In this document: piece by piece, positions 7,541-14,541 of the stretch
Position numbering within the stretch: position 1 is the stretch's first letter
Layout of the letters: the number at the start of each line of letters is the position of its first letter
From: RGIG4608 sp964534905
GTDB lineage: Bacteria > Bacillota > Clostridia > Oscillospirales > CAG-272
Direction of reading: 5' to 3'
Assembly: GCA_964534905.1 (NCBI GenBank)
Contig: CAZHPZ010000015.1
Location: 1-25,405, forward strand
Length of the DNA: 25,405 nucleotides
Program-made: the position numbers and the translations under genes
Notes under the pieces: generated by a model
The model's input: only the letters and a program-made list of their open reading frames with translations
Database searches by the model: none
Told to the model about the DNA's origin: nothing

Positions 7541-8089
7541 ATGACACTTGAAATAATTCTCGGAATAATCCTCGCAGGACTTCTTTCAAACAACTACGCT
7601 CTTCTTCACTTCCTCGGCACAGGTGCCGTTATCGAAAACGAGCGTTCAAATAAAAAGAACGTCATTCTCGGTCTCGGAACGACAGTGGTGCTTTTCATCG
7701 CAACACTTATCACTTATCCCATAAACAAAAATCTTCTTGCAAACGCAACCTATCTTCGTAATCTCGTGTTCGTTGCGATAGTTCTCATCGTTGTTGAGGT
7801 CATTCATCTCCTCGAGCACAATCAGATCGAAAAGATATGCAAGGTCGATTTCACGAAATTCGCTATCAACGGCGCGGTTCTCGGCTTCTGCATCAAGGCT
7901 TGCGAGCTTTCGTTCGTTGAAGCGCTCATCACAAGCATCGGCGTAGGTCTCGGATTTACGGTAACTCTCGTTCTCTTCGGAGCACTCTGGAACAGAGTCG
8001 ACGAGGACGCGGTTCCCCACGCATTCCACGGACTTCCCATTCAGCTTCTTACGGCTTCGATGATAGTTCTCGCACTTCTCTGCTTCTGA
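7541..8089 (+). CDS. rnfA: Rnf-like subunit A lacking both membrane cluster cysteines
   Basis: RnfA/NqrE pairs with RnfE in inverted topology. The 182-residue product has six hydrophobic helices and clear family landmarks: SNNYALLHFLG near the N-terminus, LGLGTTVVLFIATL, YLRNLVFVAIVLIVVE, INGAVLGFC, and VPHAFHGLPIQLLTA at the end. The canonical motif NNFVLVKFLGLCP reads NNYALLHFLGTGA here, and TNCAVLG reads INGAVLG; both cluster cysteines have become glycine. Other cysteines (KICKVD, GFCIKAC) do not occupy these positions. Together with subunit E, none of the four expected ligands is present. The ribosome site AGGAGGA precedes the ATG. In ordinary Rnf operons rnfB follows rnfA; here it does not. 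Confidence 0.88.
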   Translation: MTLEIILGIILAGLLSNNYALLHFLGTGAVIENERSNKKNVILGLGTTVVLFIATLITYPINKNLLANATYLRNLVFVAIVLIVVEVIHLLEHNQIEKICKVDFTKFAINGAVLGFCIKACELSFVEALITSIGVGLGFTVTLVLFGALWNRVDEDAVPHAFHGLPIQLLTASMIVLALLCF

Positions 8090-8093
8090 TTTA

Positions 8094-8444
8094 ATGAAGA
8101 AAAAAGATTTAATACTCATCGGCGCAATAGTCGCCGTAGCACTCGCAGCTCTCTTTCTCGTAAATCTTACGAGAAAGGAGGGCGAGTTTGCAGTGGTGAA
8201 GATAGACGGCGTAGAAATTGCAAAATATCCTCTCTCCGTTGACGCTACCTATTCTCTTAACGGCGGAACAAACACACTCGTTATAGAGAACGGATATGCG
8301 TATCTCTCGGACGCGACATGCCCCGACCACCTCTGCGTAAACCAAGGAAAAATAAACAAAACAGGTCAGGTCATCACCTGCCTGCCAAATAAGCTTACAA
8401 TTTCCATAATCGGAGAAAATTCGGATATTGACTTGGTGAGCTAA
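8094..8444 (+). CDS. NusG-domain-II family membrane-anchored protein, EetA-like
   Basis: A 116-residue protein with one N-terminal membrane helix (about residues 6-24) and an outside domain of the stand-alone NusG domain II type. The family marks are the ATCPDHLCVNQGKI segment and the ITCLPN segment, giving three cysteines (Cys76, Cys81, Cys96). Despite the name it is not a transcription factor. In Bacillota, such proteins commonly sit beside ApbE, FMN-binding proteins and Gx-type membrane proteins; the EetA protein of flavin-based extracellular electron transfer loci is, as I recall, of this kind. It starts four bases after the rnfA stop with no visible ribosome site, so translation probably depends on coupling to rnfA. 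Its role in the complex is inferred from position. Confidence 0.85.
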   Translation: MKKKDLILIGAIVAVALAALFLVNLTRKEGEFAVVKIDGVEIAKYPLSVDATYSLNGGTNTLVIENGYAYLSDATCPDHLCVNQGKINKTGQVITCLPNKLTISIIGENSDIDLVS

Positions 8445-8471
8445 ACGTTGTATAATAGAAAGGAGAAAGCT

Positions 8472-8969
8472 ATGAAAACATCAAAGGTAACGTTTCTCGG
8501 ACTGTTCACAGCCCTTGCAATGATACTTTCGTTCGTTGAGAGCCTGCTCCCCCCCATTACCACGGCTTTTCCGGGTATAAAAATGGGACTTCCCAATATA
8601 GCGATAATGTTCATCCTTTACAGAGTCGGTACAAAGGAGGCTTATGCGGTAAGCCTTATCCGTGTGATTCTCGTAGGACTGCTCTTCGGCAATCCTATGA
8701 ACATCGCATACAGTATCGCCGGTGCGCTACTCAGTCTCAGTGCAATGGCACTGCTTAAGCGCTTTACCGATTTTTCACACGCAAGCGTCAGCGTTGTCGG
8801 CGGAGTTTGTCACAATATCGGTCAGATACTCGTGGCTATGCTCGTCACATCGACATCGCAAATCGTTTATTATCTTCCCGTTCTTATGATATCGGGATGC
8901 GCGGCGGGAATTCTCGTCGGACTTGCGGCGGCTTTTCTGGAGCGCAGAATACCCAATATCAAATTCTAA
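8472..8969 (+). CDS. Gx transporter / heptaprenyl diphosphate synthase component I-like membrane protein, EetB-like
   Basis: A 165-residue integral membrane protein with about five or six helices. Recognisable parts are LGLFTALAMILSFVE at the start, the PGIKMGLPNIAIMF stretch, LIRVILVGLLFGNPM, and GGVCHNIGQ. These mark the family annotated as heptaprenyl diphosphate synthase component I or Gx transporter, which resembles ECF substrate-binding components; its real substrate is not established. I chose ATG 8472 because AAAGGAG lies just upstream; a TTG at 8448 would add eight residues but has no ribosome site. It follows the NusG-II gene by 27 bases, and this pair recurs in flavin-linked electron-transfer loci (EetA/EetB). 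A quinone- or flavin-related role is plausible, not shown. Confidence 0.83.
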   Translation: MKTSKVTFLGLFTALAMILSFVESLLPPITTAFPGIKMGLPNIAIMFILYRVGTKEAYAVSLIRVILVGLLFGNPMNIAYSIAGALLSLSAMALLKRFTDFSHASVSVVGGVCHNIGQILVAMLVTSTSQIVYYLPVLMISGCAAGILVGLAAAFLERRIPNIKF

Positions 8970-9009
8970 TCGGCAAACCCATATTTTATTTATATAAGAG
9001 GTAAAAAAT

Positions 9010-9852
9010 ATGTATAAGATTCTCAGAAAGAAAATCCTCAACCCCACGGTAACTCTTATGGACGTTGAGGCTCCCCTCATTGCCAAAAAGGCTGAGCCGG
9101 GACAGTTTATTATCCTCAGAGTCGACGAAGCAGGCGAGCGTATTCCTCTCACCATTGCGGATTTCGACCGCGAGGCAGGCACTATCACGATCATATTCCA
9201 GATTGTAGGCGCTACAACCGAAAAGCTCGGACAGCTTGAGGAGGGTGAATACATTCACGACTTCGTAGGACCTCTCGGAGTTCCCTCTCACACAGACGGA
9301 CTTAAGAAGGTAGCCGTTGTAGGCGGCGGCGTTGGCTGTGCTATCGCATATCCCATCGCTAAGAAGCTTCACGGACTCGGTGCCGAGGTTCACACAATCG
9401 TCGGCTTCAGAAATAAGGATCTCGTTATCCTTGAGGACGAATTCGCAGCAGTTTCCGACGTTATGAAGATGATGACGGACGACGGCTCTCACGGTGAAAA
9501 GGGTCTTGTTACAAACGCTCTTGCCGCTCTCATCGAGGAAGGCAACGTTTATGACGAGGTTATCGCTATCGGTCCTCTGGTAATGATGAAGTTCGTTTGC
9601 AAGCTCACAAAGGAGCACAACATTCCCACAGTAGTTTCCATGAACCCCATTATGATCGACGGTACGGGTATGTGCGGCGGTTGCCGTCTTACAGTCGGCG
9701 GCGAAACCAAGTTCGCATGCGTTGATGGTCCCGACTTCGACGGTCACCTTGTTGACTTCGACGAGGCTATGGAGCGTTCCACAATGTATAAGGATTTTGA
9801 AAGACATAAGCACGAGGAGACCTGCAATCTCTTCAAGAAGGAGGTAAAATAA
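9010..9852 (+). CDS. nfnA: NfnA-type ferredoxin-NADP reductase subunit alpha (FAD, [2Fe-2S])
   Basis: Together with the next gene this forms a cytoplasmic NADH-dependent ferredoxin:NADP oxidoreductase, which couples NADPH, NADH and reduced ferredoxin by flavin-based electron bifurcation. The 280-residue protein has an N-terminal ferredoxin-reductase FAD domain (RIPLTIADFD), a nucleotide-binding domain with VVGGGVGCAIAYPIAK, and a C-terminal cluster motif GTGMCGGCRLTVGG...FACVDGPDFDGH, with Cys222, Cys225 and Cys237 as [2Fe-2S] ligands. The close relative PyrK/dihydroorotate-type reductase would have a pyr neighbour, whereas this gene overlaps an nfnB partner (TAATG). A GAGGT site precedes the ATG, 40 bases after the Gx gene and with no terminator between, so it is probably cotranscribed with the Rnf-like genes. 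Confidence 0.92.
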   Translation: MYKILRKKILNPTVTLMDVEAPLIAKKAEPGQFIILRVDEAGERIPLTIADFDREAGTITIIFQIVGATTEKLGQLEEGEYIHDFVGPLGVPSHTDGLKKVAVVGGGVGCAIAYPIAKKLHGLGAEVHTIVGFRNKDLVILEDEFAAVSDVMKMMTDDGSHGEKGLVTNALAALIEEGNVYDEVIAIGPLVMMKFVCKLTKEHNIPTVVSMNPIMIDGTGMCGGCRLTVGGETKFACVDGPDFDGHLVDFDEAMERSTMYKDFERHKHEETCNLFKKEVK

Positions 9853-11237
9853 TGCCTAATATGAGTCTTAAAAAGAACGAAATGCCCGTTCAGGACCCCA
9901 ACGTCCGTAATAAAAACTTCCTTGAGGTAGCTCTCGGCTACACAGAGGAGCAGGCAGTAAACGAAGCAGAGCGTTGCCTTAACTGTAAGAACAAGCCCTG
10001 CGTTGGCGGTTGCCCCGTTTCCATCGACATTCCCTCCTTCATCGCTCGCATCAAGGAGCGTGACTTTGAGGGCGCTTATCAGATCATTTCCAAGAGCTCC
10101 GCACTTCCCGCAGTTTGCGGACGTGTTTGCCCTCAGGAAACACAGTGTGAATCCAAGTGCGTTCGCGGCATAAAGGGCGAGCCCGTTGCTATCGGACGTC
10201 TTGAGAGATTTGTTGCCGACTGGCACAATGCTCACGCAGAAAAGAACACAACAGCTCCCGTATCCAACGGTCACAAGTGCGCTATCATCGGTGCAGGTCC
10301 CTCCGGCCTTACATGTGCCGGCGACCTTGCAAGACTCGGCTACGAGGTTACTATTTTCGAGGCTCTCCACCTTGCAGGCGGCGTTCTCGTTTACGGTATC
10401 CCCGAGTTCCGTCTTCCCAAGAAGATCGTTCAGAACGAGATTGAAAATCTTAAGGCTCTCGGCGTTAAGGTAGAAACAAACGTAGTAGTAGGACGTACAA
10501 TCGAGGTTGACGAGCTCTTCGAAGCAGGCTTTGAGGCAATATTCATCGGTTCCGGTGCAGGTCTTCCCAGATTTATGAACATCCCCGGTGAGAACCTCAA
10601 GGGTGTTTACTCCGCTAACGAGTTCCTTACAAGAGTTAACCTTATGAAGGCTTATCTTCCCGACAGCGATACTCCCATTAAGAACAGCAAGAACGTAGCT
10701 ATCGTCGGCGGCGGTAACGTTGCTATGGACGCCGCACGTTGCGCAAAGCGTCTCGGTGCCGAGAACGTTTACATCGTTTACCGTAGAGGTAAGGAAGAAA
10801 TGCCCGCACGTAACGAGGAAATCGAGCATGCAGAGGAAGAGGGAATCATCTTCAAGACTCTCACCTCTCCCGTTGAGATTCTCGGCGACGAGCACAAGCT
10901 CGTTACAGGTATGAAGTGCGTTGAGATGGAGCTCGGTGAGCCCGACGAGAGCGGCAGACGCCGTCCCGTTCTTAAGCCCGATTCCGAGTTTATCCTTGAC
11001 GTTGACTGCGTTATTATGTCCATCGGTACATCTCCCAACCCCCTTATCAGAAATACAACAAAGGGTCTTGAGACAAACAAGCACGGCTGCTTTATCGCCG
11101 ACGAAAACGGTCTTACATCTCGTGAGGGCGTTTACGCAGGCGGCGACGCAGTAACAGGTGCCGCTACCGTTATCCTTGCTATGGGTGCAGGTAAGACCGC
11201 AGCTAAGGCAATGGACGAGTACATCAAGAACAAATAA
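9852..11237 (+). CDS. nfnB: NfnB-type NADPH-dependent subunit (glutamate synthase small-chain family)
   Basis: The 461-residue product has an N-terminal Fe-S domain with two [4Fe-4S]-type cysteine sets (RCLNCKNKPCVGGCP and VCGRVCPQETQCESKC), then FAD- and NADPH-binding Rossmann domains (AIIGAGPSGLTCAGDLA; VAIVGGGNVAMDAARCAKRLG) and the C-terminal FAD seal GVYAGGDAVTGAATVILAMGAGK. This layout is shared by the glutamate synthase small chain and NfnB. The directly overlapping nfnA partner, and the absence of a glutamate synthase large subunit, decide for NfnB. In NfnAB, this subunit carries the bifurcating FAD and the ferredoxin site. A strong AAGGAGGT site precedes the start. It is the last gene of the cluster and is closed by a terminator 14 bases downstream. 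Confidence 0.92.
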   Translation: MPNMSLKKNEMPVQDPNVRNKNFLEVALGYTEEQAVNEAERCLNCKNKPCVGGCPVSIDIPSFIARIKERDFEGAYQIISKSSALPAVCGRVCPQETQCESKCVRGIKGEPVAIGRLERFVADWHNAHAEKNTTAPVSNGHKCAIIGAGPSGLTCAGDLARLGYEVTIFEALHLAGGVLVYGIPEFRLPKKIVQNEIENLKALGVKVETNVVVGRTIEVDELFEAGFEAIFIGSGAGLPRFMNIPGENLKGVYSANEFLTRVNLMKAYLPDSDTPIKNSKNVAIVGGGNVAMDAARCAKRLGAENVYIVYRRGKEEMPARNEEIEHAEEEGIIFKTLTSPVEILGDEHKLVTGMKCVEMELGEPDESGRRRPVLKPDSEFILDVDCVIMSIGTSPNPLIRNTTKGLETNKHGCFIADENGLTSREGVYAGGDAVTGAATVILAMGAGKTAAKAMDEYIKNK

Positions 11238-11251
11238 TTTCGACATATAAG

Positions 11252-11279
11252 AAAGCACCGCTCCCTGAGCGGTGCTTTT
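11252..11279 (+). terminator. Rho-independent terminator at the end of the Rnf-like/Nfn cluster
   Basis: An 11-bp perfect stem (AAAGCACCGCT 11252-11262 with AGCGGTGCTTT 11268-11278) encloses a 5-base loop and ends in a short T run. It separates nfnB from the convergent small membrane gene and may also serve the minus strand, where its end is an AAAG/CTTT pairing. Confidence 0.88.
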
Positions 11280-11282
11280 GTA

Positions 11283-11618
11283 TTACTTATCTGCTTTTTC
11301 GTCCGTATCATCAGTATTCCAAGCACGGTGAAGCAAAGTATTGTATATCTCCTCATCGCTTTTTTTCGAGCCTTTGGAGGTCCCGTTTCCGTTTGTTATT
11401 GCTTCCTTAATAGCCGCAACATTCTCGACAAGATCTCCGAATGCATACAATGCGATGTTGGATATCCAGCTTGCAAGCGCTCCGATTGCAGCCACGATAA
11501 GTCCGCCTATTGCCGAAACAGCCATTGTACGTATACCGGCAATAACAGAAACAATAATGCCTATTACCGCCACAACGCTTGCCATTTTTTTGATTTTTCC
11601 ACCTACATTGTCATACAT
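11283..11618 (-). CDS. Small membrane protein of unknown function
   Basis: The start is taken at ATG 11618 because a perfect AAGGAGGT site precedes it; a longer frame begins upstream inside the promoter and is not used. The 111-residue product begins MYDNVGGKIKKMASVV, has two hydrophobic segments (about residues 13-30 and 33-58, rich in Ile, Ala and Val with glycines), and ends in a charged, Ser/Gly-rich hydrophilic tail. Small proteins with a similar amphipathic GGKIKK start and one or two helices are common in Clostridia, but I know no function for them. It has its own promoter and stands alone between convergent terminators. Confidence 0.8.
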   Translation of the reverse strand: MYDNVGGKIKKMASVVAVIGIIVSVIAGIRTMAVSAIGGLIVAAIGALASWISNIALYAFGDLVENVAAIKEAITNGNGTSKGSKKSDEEIYNTLLHRAWNTDDTDEKADK

Positions 11619-11664
11619 ATCTATGACCTCCTTAATTATAAATGTGCGGATCCCCCACAATTTC

Positions 11665-11693
11665 ATTGTAACACAACTTACGAATTCTGTCAA
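11665..11693 (-). promoter_or_regulatory. Promoter of the small membrane protein gene
   Basis: On the minus strand TTGACA (11688-11693) is 17 bases from TACAAT (11665-11670), with a TG one base before the -10 box, as in extended -10 promoters. The expected start lies about 40 bases before the ATG at 11618. Confidence 0.83.
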
Positions 11694-11734
11694 TAATTTT
11701 CGCATTCCATAAATTATTGACGTAAAAAAAGAAA

Positions 11735-11754
11735 AGGGCTCCTGTGGGAGCCCT
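11735..11754 (-). terminator. Terminator of pepF
   Basis: An 8-bp stem (AGGGCTCC / GGAGCCCT) with a 4-base loop lies 5 bases beyond the pepF stop. Read on the minus strand it is followed by TTTCTTTTTTT. Confidence 0.9.
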
Positions 11755-11759
11755 GAATT

Positions 11760-13559
11760 TTATTTTCTCTTATTATAGATTTCTCTGAACTGCTCAACCG
11801 CACTCTTGAAATCCTCGATAGCACCATTAACGACCGCAGGATCGTTCATATCTATACCGGCAACGAGAAGGCTGTCAAGAGGAGACTTGGAGCCGCCGCA
11901 CTTAAGGAAATCAATATACTGATTTACATAAGCCTCGCCCTCGGTTTCAATTCTCTTAACGATTGCGGAAGCCGCGGAAATGCAGGTTGCGTACTTATAA
12001 ACGTAGAAGCAACTGTAGAAATGGGGTATTCTCATCCATTCCATAGCAATCTGCTTGTCAACCGCAACGTCACGTCCGAAATATTTCTTAACAAGCTTAT
12101 AATAGTGCTTATTGATAACATCCGTCGTAAGGGGTGTTCCCTTTTCGCTGAGAGCGTGCATATCTCTTTCAAACTCGGCAAACATAGTCTGACGGAAAAG
12201 TGTTCCCTTATATGTTTCCATAAGCTGATTGAGAATATAGAGCTTCTCCGTGTCATCCGTGCATTCACGAAGCTTTCTGTGAGCCAAAAGGAGCTCGTTA
12301 ACGGTAGACGCAACCTCTGCTACAAAGATAGTGTAGCTTGAGTTGTGAGGCTCGTTATAATGAGTCGAAAACCACGTATGCATTGAGTGTCCTGCCTCGT
12401 GTGCAAGAGTTGAAACGTCGTCAAATGTCTCCGTGTAGTTGAGAAGAATGTAAGGCTCCGTATCGGGTGTGCCGGAGCTAAACGCACCGCCGCGCTTACC
12501 TCTTGTGGGATAAACGTCTACCCAACCGCGCTCGCAAAGTCCGTCCTTGAGTGCATTATAATACTCATCTCCGTATATCTTAACGGTCTTGAGAACCTCA
12601 TCAACAGCCTCCTCATAGGGATAAACTCTGTCAAGCTCTCCGATAAGGGGTGCATAAACGTCGTAAAGATGAAGCTTCTGAACGCCGAGAACCTCTGCCT
12701 TGAGCGCATAATAATCGTAGAGTGCGGGAAGTCCCGTGTGAACTGAATTTATGAGATTGTTGTAGATATCGGGTGTAACCTCGTCACGGAATGTAGAAGC
12801 GGTGATGTCGTTCTTAAAGCCTCTTACCTTGGCAAGAGTAGCACTTTCTCTTACCATTGCATTAAATGTAGTTGCAAAGGTATTGCCGAACTGCTCATAT
12901 GTCTGATAAATCTTTCTGAACGCCGCCTGACGTACTCGTCTGTCTCCGCTCATAAGGAATGTAACGTAATTTGTATCGGTAAGCTCAACAAGCTTGCCCT
13001 CCTCGTTTCTGATCTTACCGAAGCGAAGGTCGCTGTTTGCGAAAATTCCTCTGATATCGCCGTGTGTACCGAATGTATCCTCAAGCTTTGAGATAAGCTG
13101 CTCGCACTCGTCGCTGAGTGTGTAGGGCTTGTATCTCATATTCGTTTCTATCATTCTGCGGAAGCTTTCAAGCTCGGGAAGCTCGGAGAACCATTTCTCA
13201 ACAGTCTCCTTATCAAGACCGAGAATGCGGGGAGAGATGAACCAAGCAGCCGCACCCGCCTGAACGGCAAGAGAACGAACCTTTGCGTTAAGCGCCTGAT
13301 ATTCGTTATTTGTGCTGTCAACGCTGAAGTTGAGGGATGCATAGCTCCAAAGCTTTTCGATAACGGCCTCAATATCCGTATAATCGCGAAGAGCCGCATA
13401 AAGCTCCTTTGCTCCTCTGCACATAGTCTTTTCGTGCTTGGGGTAAGCCTTTATCATTTTTTCCGCCGCGGAAAAATCGGCATAAAACGCCTTTTCATCT
13501 GCATATATAACGGAAAGATCCCATTTATATTTTTGGGGTATATCTTTTCTGTCTTTCAT
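11760..13559 (-). CDS. pepF: Oligoendopeptidase F, M3 family zinc metallopeptidase
   Basis: PepF degrades peptides of roughly 7 to 17 residues in the cytoplasm and serves peptide nutrition or turnover. The 599-residue product has the usual length and layout: an N-terminal WDLSVIYADE start, a long helical domain, and the zinc site LAHEAGHSMHTWF with His387, Glu388 and His391, followed by the third ligand Glu415 in FVAEVAST. A YFGRDVAVD-like segment and a RIPHFYSCFYVYKYATC stretch near the C-terminus are also typical. The ATG at 13559 is preceded by AAAGGAG at good spacing. It has its own promoter and terminator, so it is a single-gene unit, divergent from the ZIP operon. Confidence 0.95.
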   Translation of the reverse strand: MKDRKDIPQKYKWDLSVIYADEKAFYADFSAAEKMIKAYPKHEKTMCRGAKELYAALRDYTDIEAVIEKLWSYASLNFSVDSTNNEYQALNAKVRSLAVQAGAAAWFISPRILGLDKETVEKWFSELPELESFRRMIETNMRYKPYTLSDECEQLISKLEDTFGTHGDIRGIFANSDLRFGKIRNEEGKLVELTDTNYVTFLMSGDRRVRQAAFRKIYQTYEQFGNTFATTFNAMVRESATLAKVRGFKNDITASTFRDEVTPDIYNNLINSVHTGLPALYDYYALKAEVLGVQKLHLYDVYAPLIGELDRVYPYEEAVDEVLKTVKIYGDEYYNALKDGLCERGWVDVYPTRGKRGGAFSSGTPDTEPYILLNYTETFDDVSTLAHEAGHSMHTWFSTHYNEPHNSSYTIFVAEVASTVNELLLAHRKLRECTDDTEKLYILNQLMETYKGTLFRQTMFAEFERDMHALSEKGTPLTTDVINKHYYKLVKKYFGRDVAVDKQIAMEWMRIPHFYSCFYVYKYATCISAASAIVKRIETEGEAYVNQYIDFLKCGGSKSPLDSLLVAGIDMNDPAVVNGAIEDFKSAVEQFREIYNKRK

Positions 13560-13594
13560 TTTCAGGACTCCTTTTTCAAAATTTCTATACGACT

Positions 13595-13623
13595 ATTTTA
13601 TCTCAAAACCCTTGTTTTGTCAA
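13595..13623 (-). promoter_or_regulatory. Promoter of pepF
   Basis: On the minus strand TTGACA (13618-13623), 17 bases, then TAAAAT (13595-13600), with transcription expected to start about 30 bases before the pepF ATG. Confidence 0.83.
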
Positions 13624-13705
13624 GGAATTTATGAATTTTTGCAAAAAATTATCGGTGCTTTATTTGAAAAACCGAAAATATTTTATAATATATTATTTTT
13701 TTGTA

Positions 13706-13734
13706 TTGAAAAAATGCAAAAAAAGTGATATACT
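13706..13734 (+). promoter_or_regulatory. Promoter of the ZIP transporter operon
   Basis: TTGAAA (13706-13711), 17 bases, then TATACT (13729-13734). Transcription would start near 13741, which argues for the ATG at 13771 with its GGAG site and against an ATG at 13747. The 210-base divergent region between pepF and this gene is very AT-rich and shows no other clear element. Confidence 0.75.
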
Positions 13735-13770
13735 TATTATGTATAATTGTATAATCGGAGAAAGACATTT

Positions 13771-14520
13771 ATGGAGCTTGTATTGCTTACCGCTCTCGGC
13801 GTCGGCGGTGCTACCGTTGTCGGTGCTCTGCTCGGCTTCGCATTAAAAAAAACAACTCACAAATTCACGGATATCACCCTATCCTTTGCCGCAGGGGTCA
13901 TGCTTGCGGCGGCAGTACTCGGACTGATAATTCCCTCTCTTGAGTACGGCGGAAAATACGGTATCTTGACGACCGTTGCCGGTATATTTGTCGGAGCCGC
14001 GTGCCTGAGTCTTGTCGACCGGGTAGTGCCTCATCTACACAGGCTTGTGGGCTCGGATATCGAGAAGCACAACAACGCAGATCTCAACCGTGTGCTCTTG
14101 TTTGTAAGTGCAATAGCAATTCATAATCTTCCCGAGGGAATTGCCGCGGGAGTCGGCTTCGGTGCGGACGATATATCTCAAGCTCTGCTCATAGCGGGCG
14201 GAATAGCGCTTCAAAATATTCCGGAGGGTATGGTCATCATCTCACCGATGCTTGCAAGCGGTGTAAGCCCGAAAAAGACATTTCTCTGTGCCGCCGCAAC
14301 GGGACTTATCGAGGTTATAGGAACTATGATAGGCTATTTTGCGGTCAGCGTAGCGCAGATAATCCTGCCGTTCTCGCTCGCATTTGCCGGAGGCACGATG
14401 CTATATGTTATCAGTGATGAAATGATTCCCGAAACGCACGCCCACGGAAACGAGCGCGGTGCAACATATGCCCTGCTCGCAGGCTTCTGTCTTATGCTCG
14501 CAATGGACGTTTTATTATAA
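13771..14520 (+). CDS. ZIP family divalent metal transporter
   Basis: ZIP proteins carry zinc, iron or manganese ions into the cytoplasm. The 249-residue product begins MELVLLTALGVGG and has about eight hydrophobic segments. The two metal-site helices are clear: AIHNLPEGIAAGVGFG (His118, Asn119, Glu122) and LQNIPEGMVIISP (Gln148, Asn149, Glu152), spaced as in bacterial ZupT/GufA relatives. The first helix pair includes SFAAGVMLAAAVLGLI and the C-terminus has a DEMIPETHAHGNE metal-type motif. A histidine-containing loop (PHLHRLVGSDIEKHNN) lies in the middle. The metal cannot be told from sequence. It is followed 21 bases later by the YitT-hydrolase fusion gene. Confidence 0.92.
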   Translation: MELVLLTALGVGGATVVGALLGFALKKTTHKFTDITLSFAAGVMLAAAVLGLIIPSLEYGGKYGILTTVAGIFVGAACLSLVDRVVPHLHRLVGSDIEKHNNADLNRVLLFVSAIAIHNLPEGIAAGVGFGADDISQALLIAGGIALQNIPEGMVIISPMLASGVSPKKTFLCAAATGLIEVIGTMIGYFAVSVAQIILPFSLAFAGGTMLYVISDEMIPETHAHGNERGATYALLAGFCLMLAMDVLL

Positions 14521-14541
14521 AAGAATGAGAGGTTGTTAAAA

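Noticed and set aside
8448..8471. Upstream TTG start for the Gx-type membrane protein
   Set aside because: It would add eight residues encoded by the ribosome-site region itself; ATG 8472 has AAAGGAG at normal spacing.
9744..11258. Long open frame of 504 codons on the minus strand
   Set aside because: It lies exactly opposite nfnB, which has complete Fe-S, FAD and NADPH motifs. The minus-strand product is rich in Cys, Val and Leu with no known motif, as expected from the complement of strongly biased codons.
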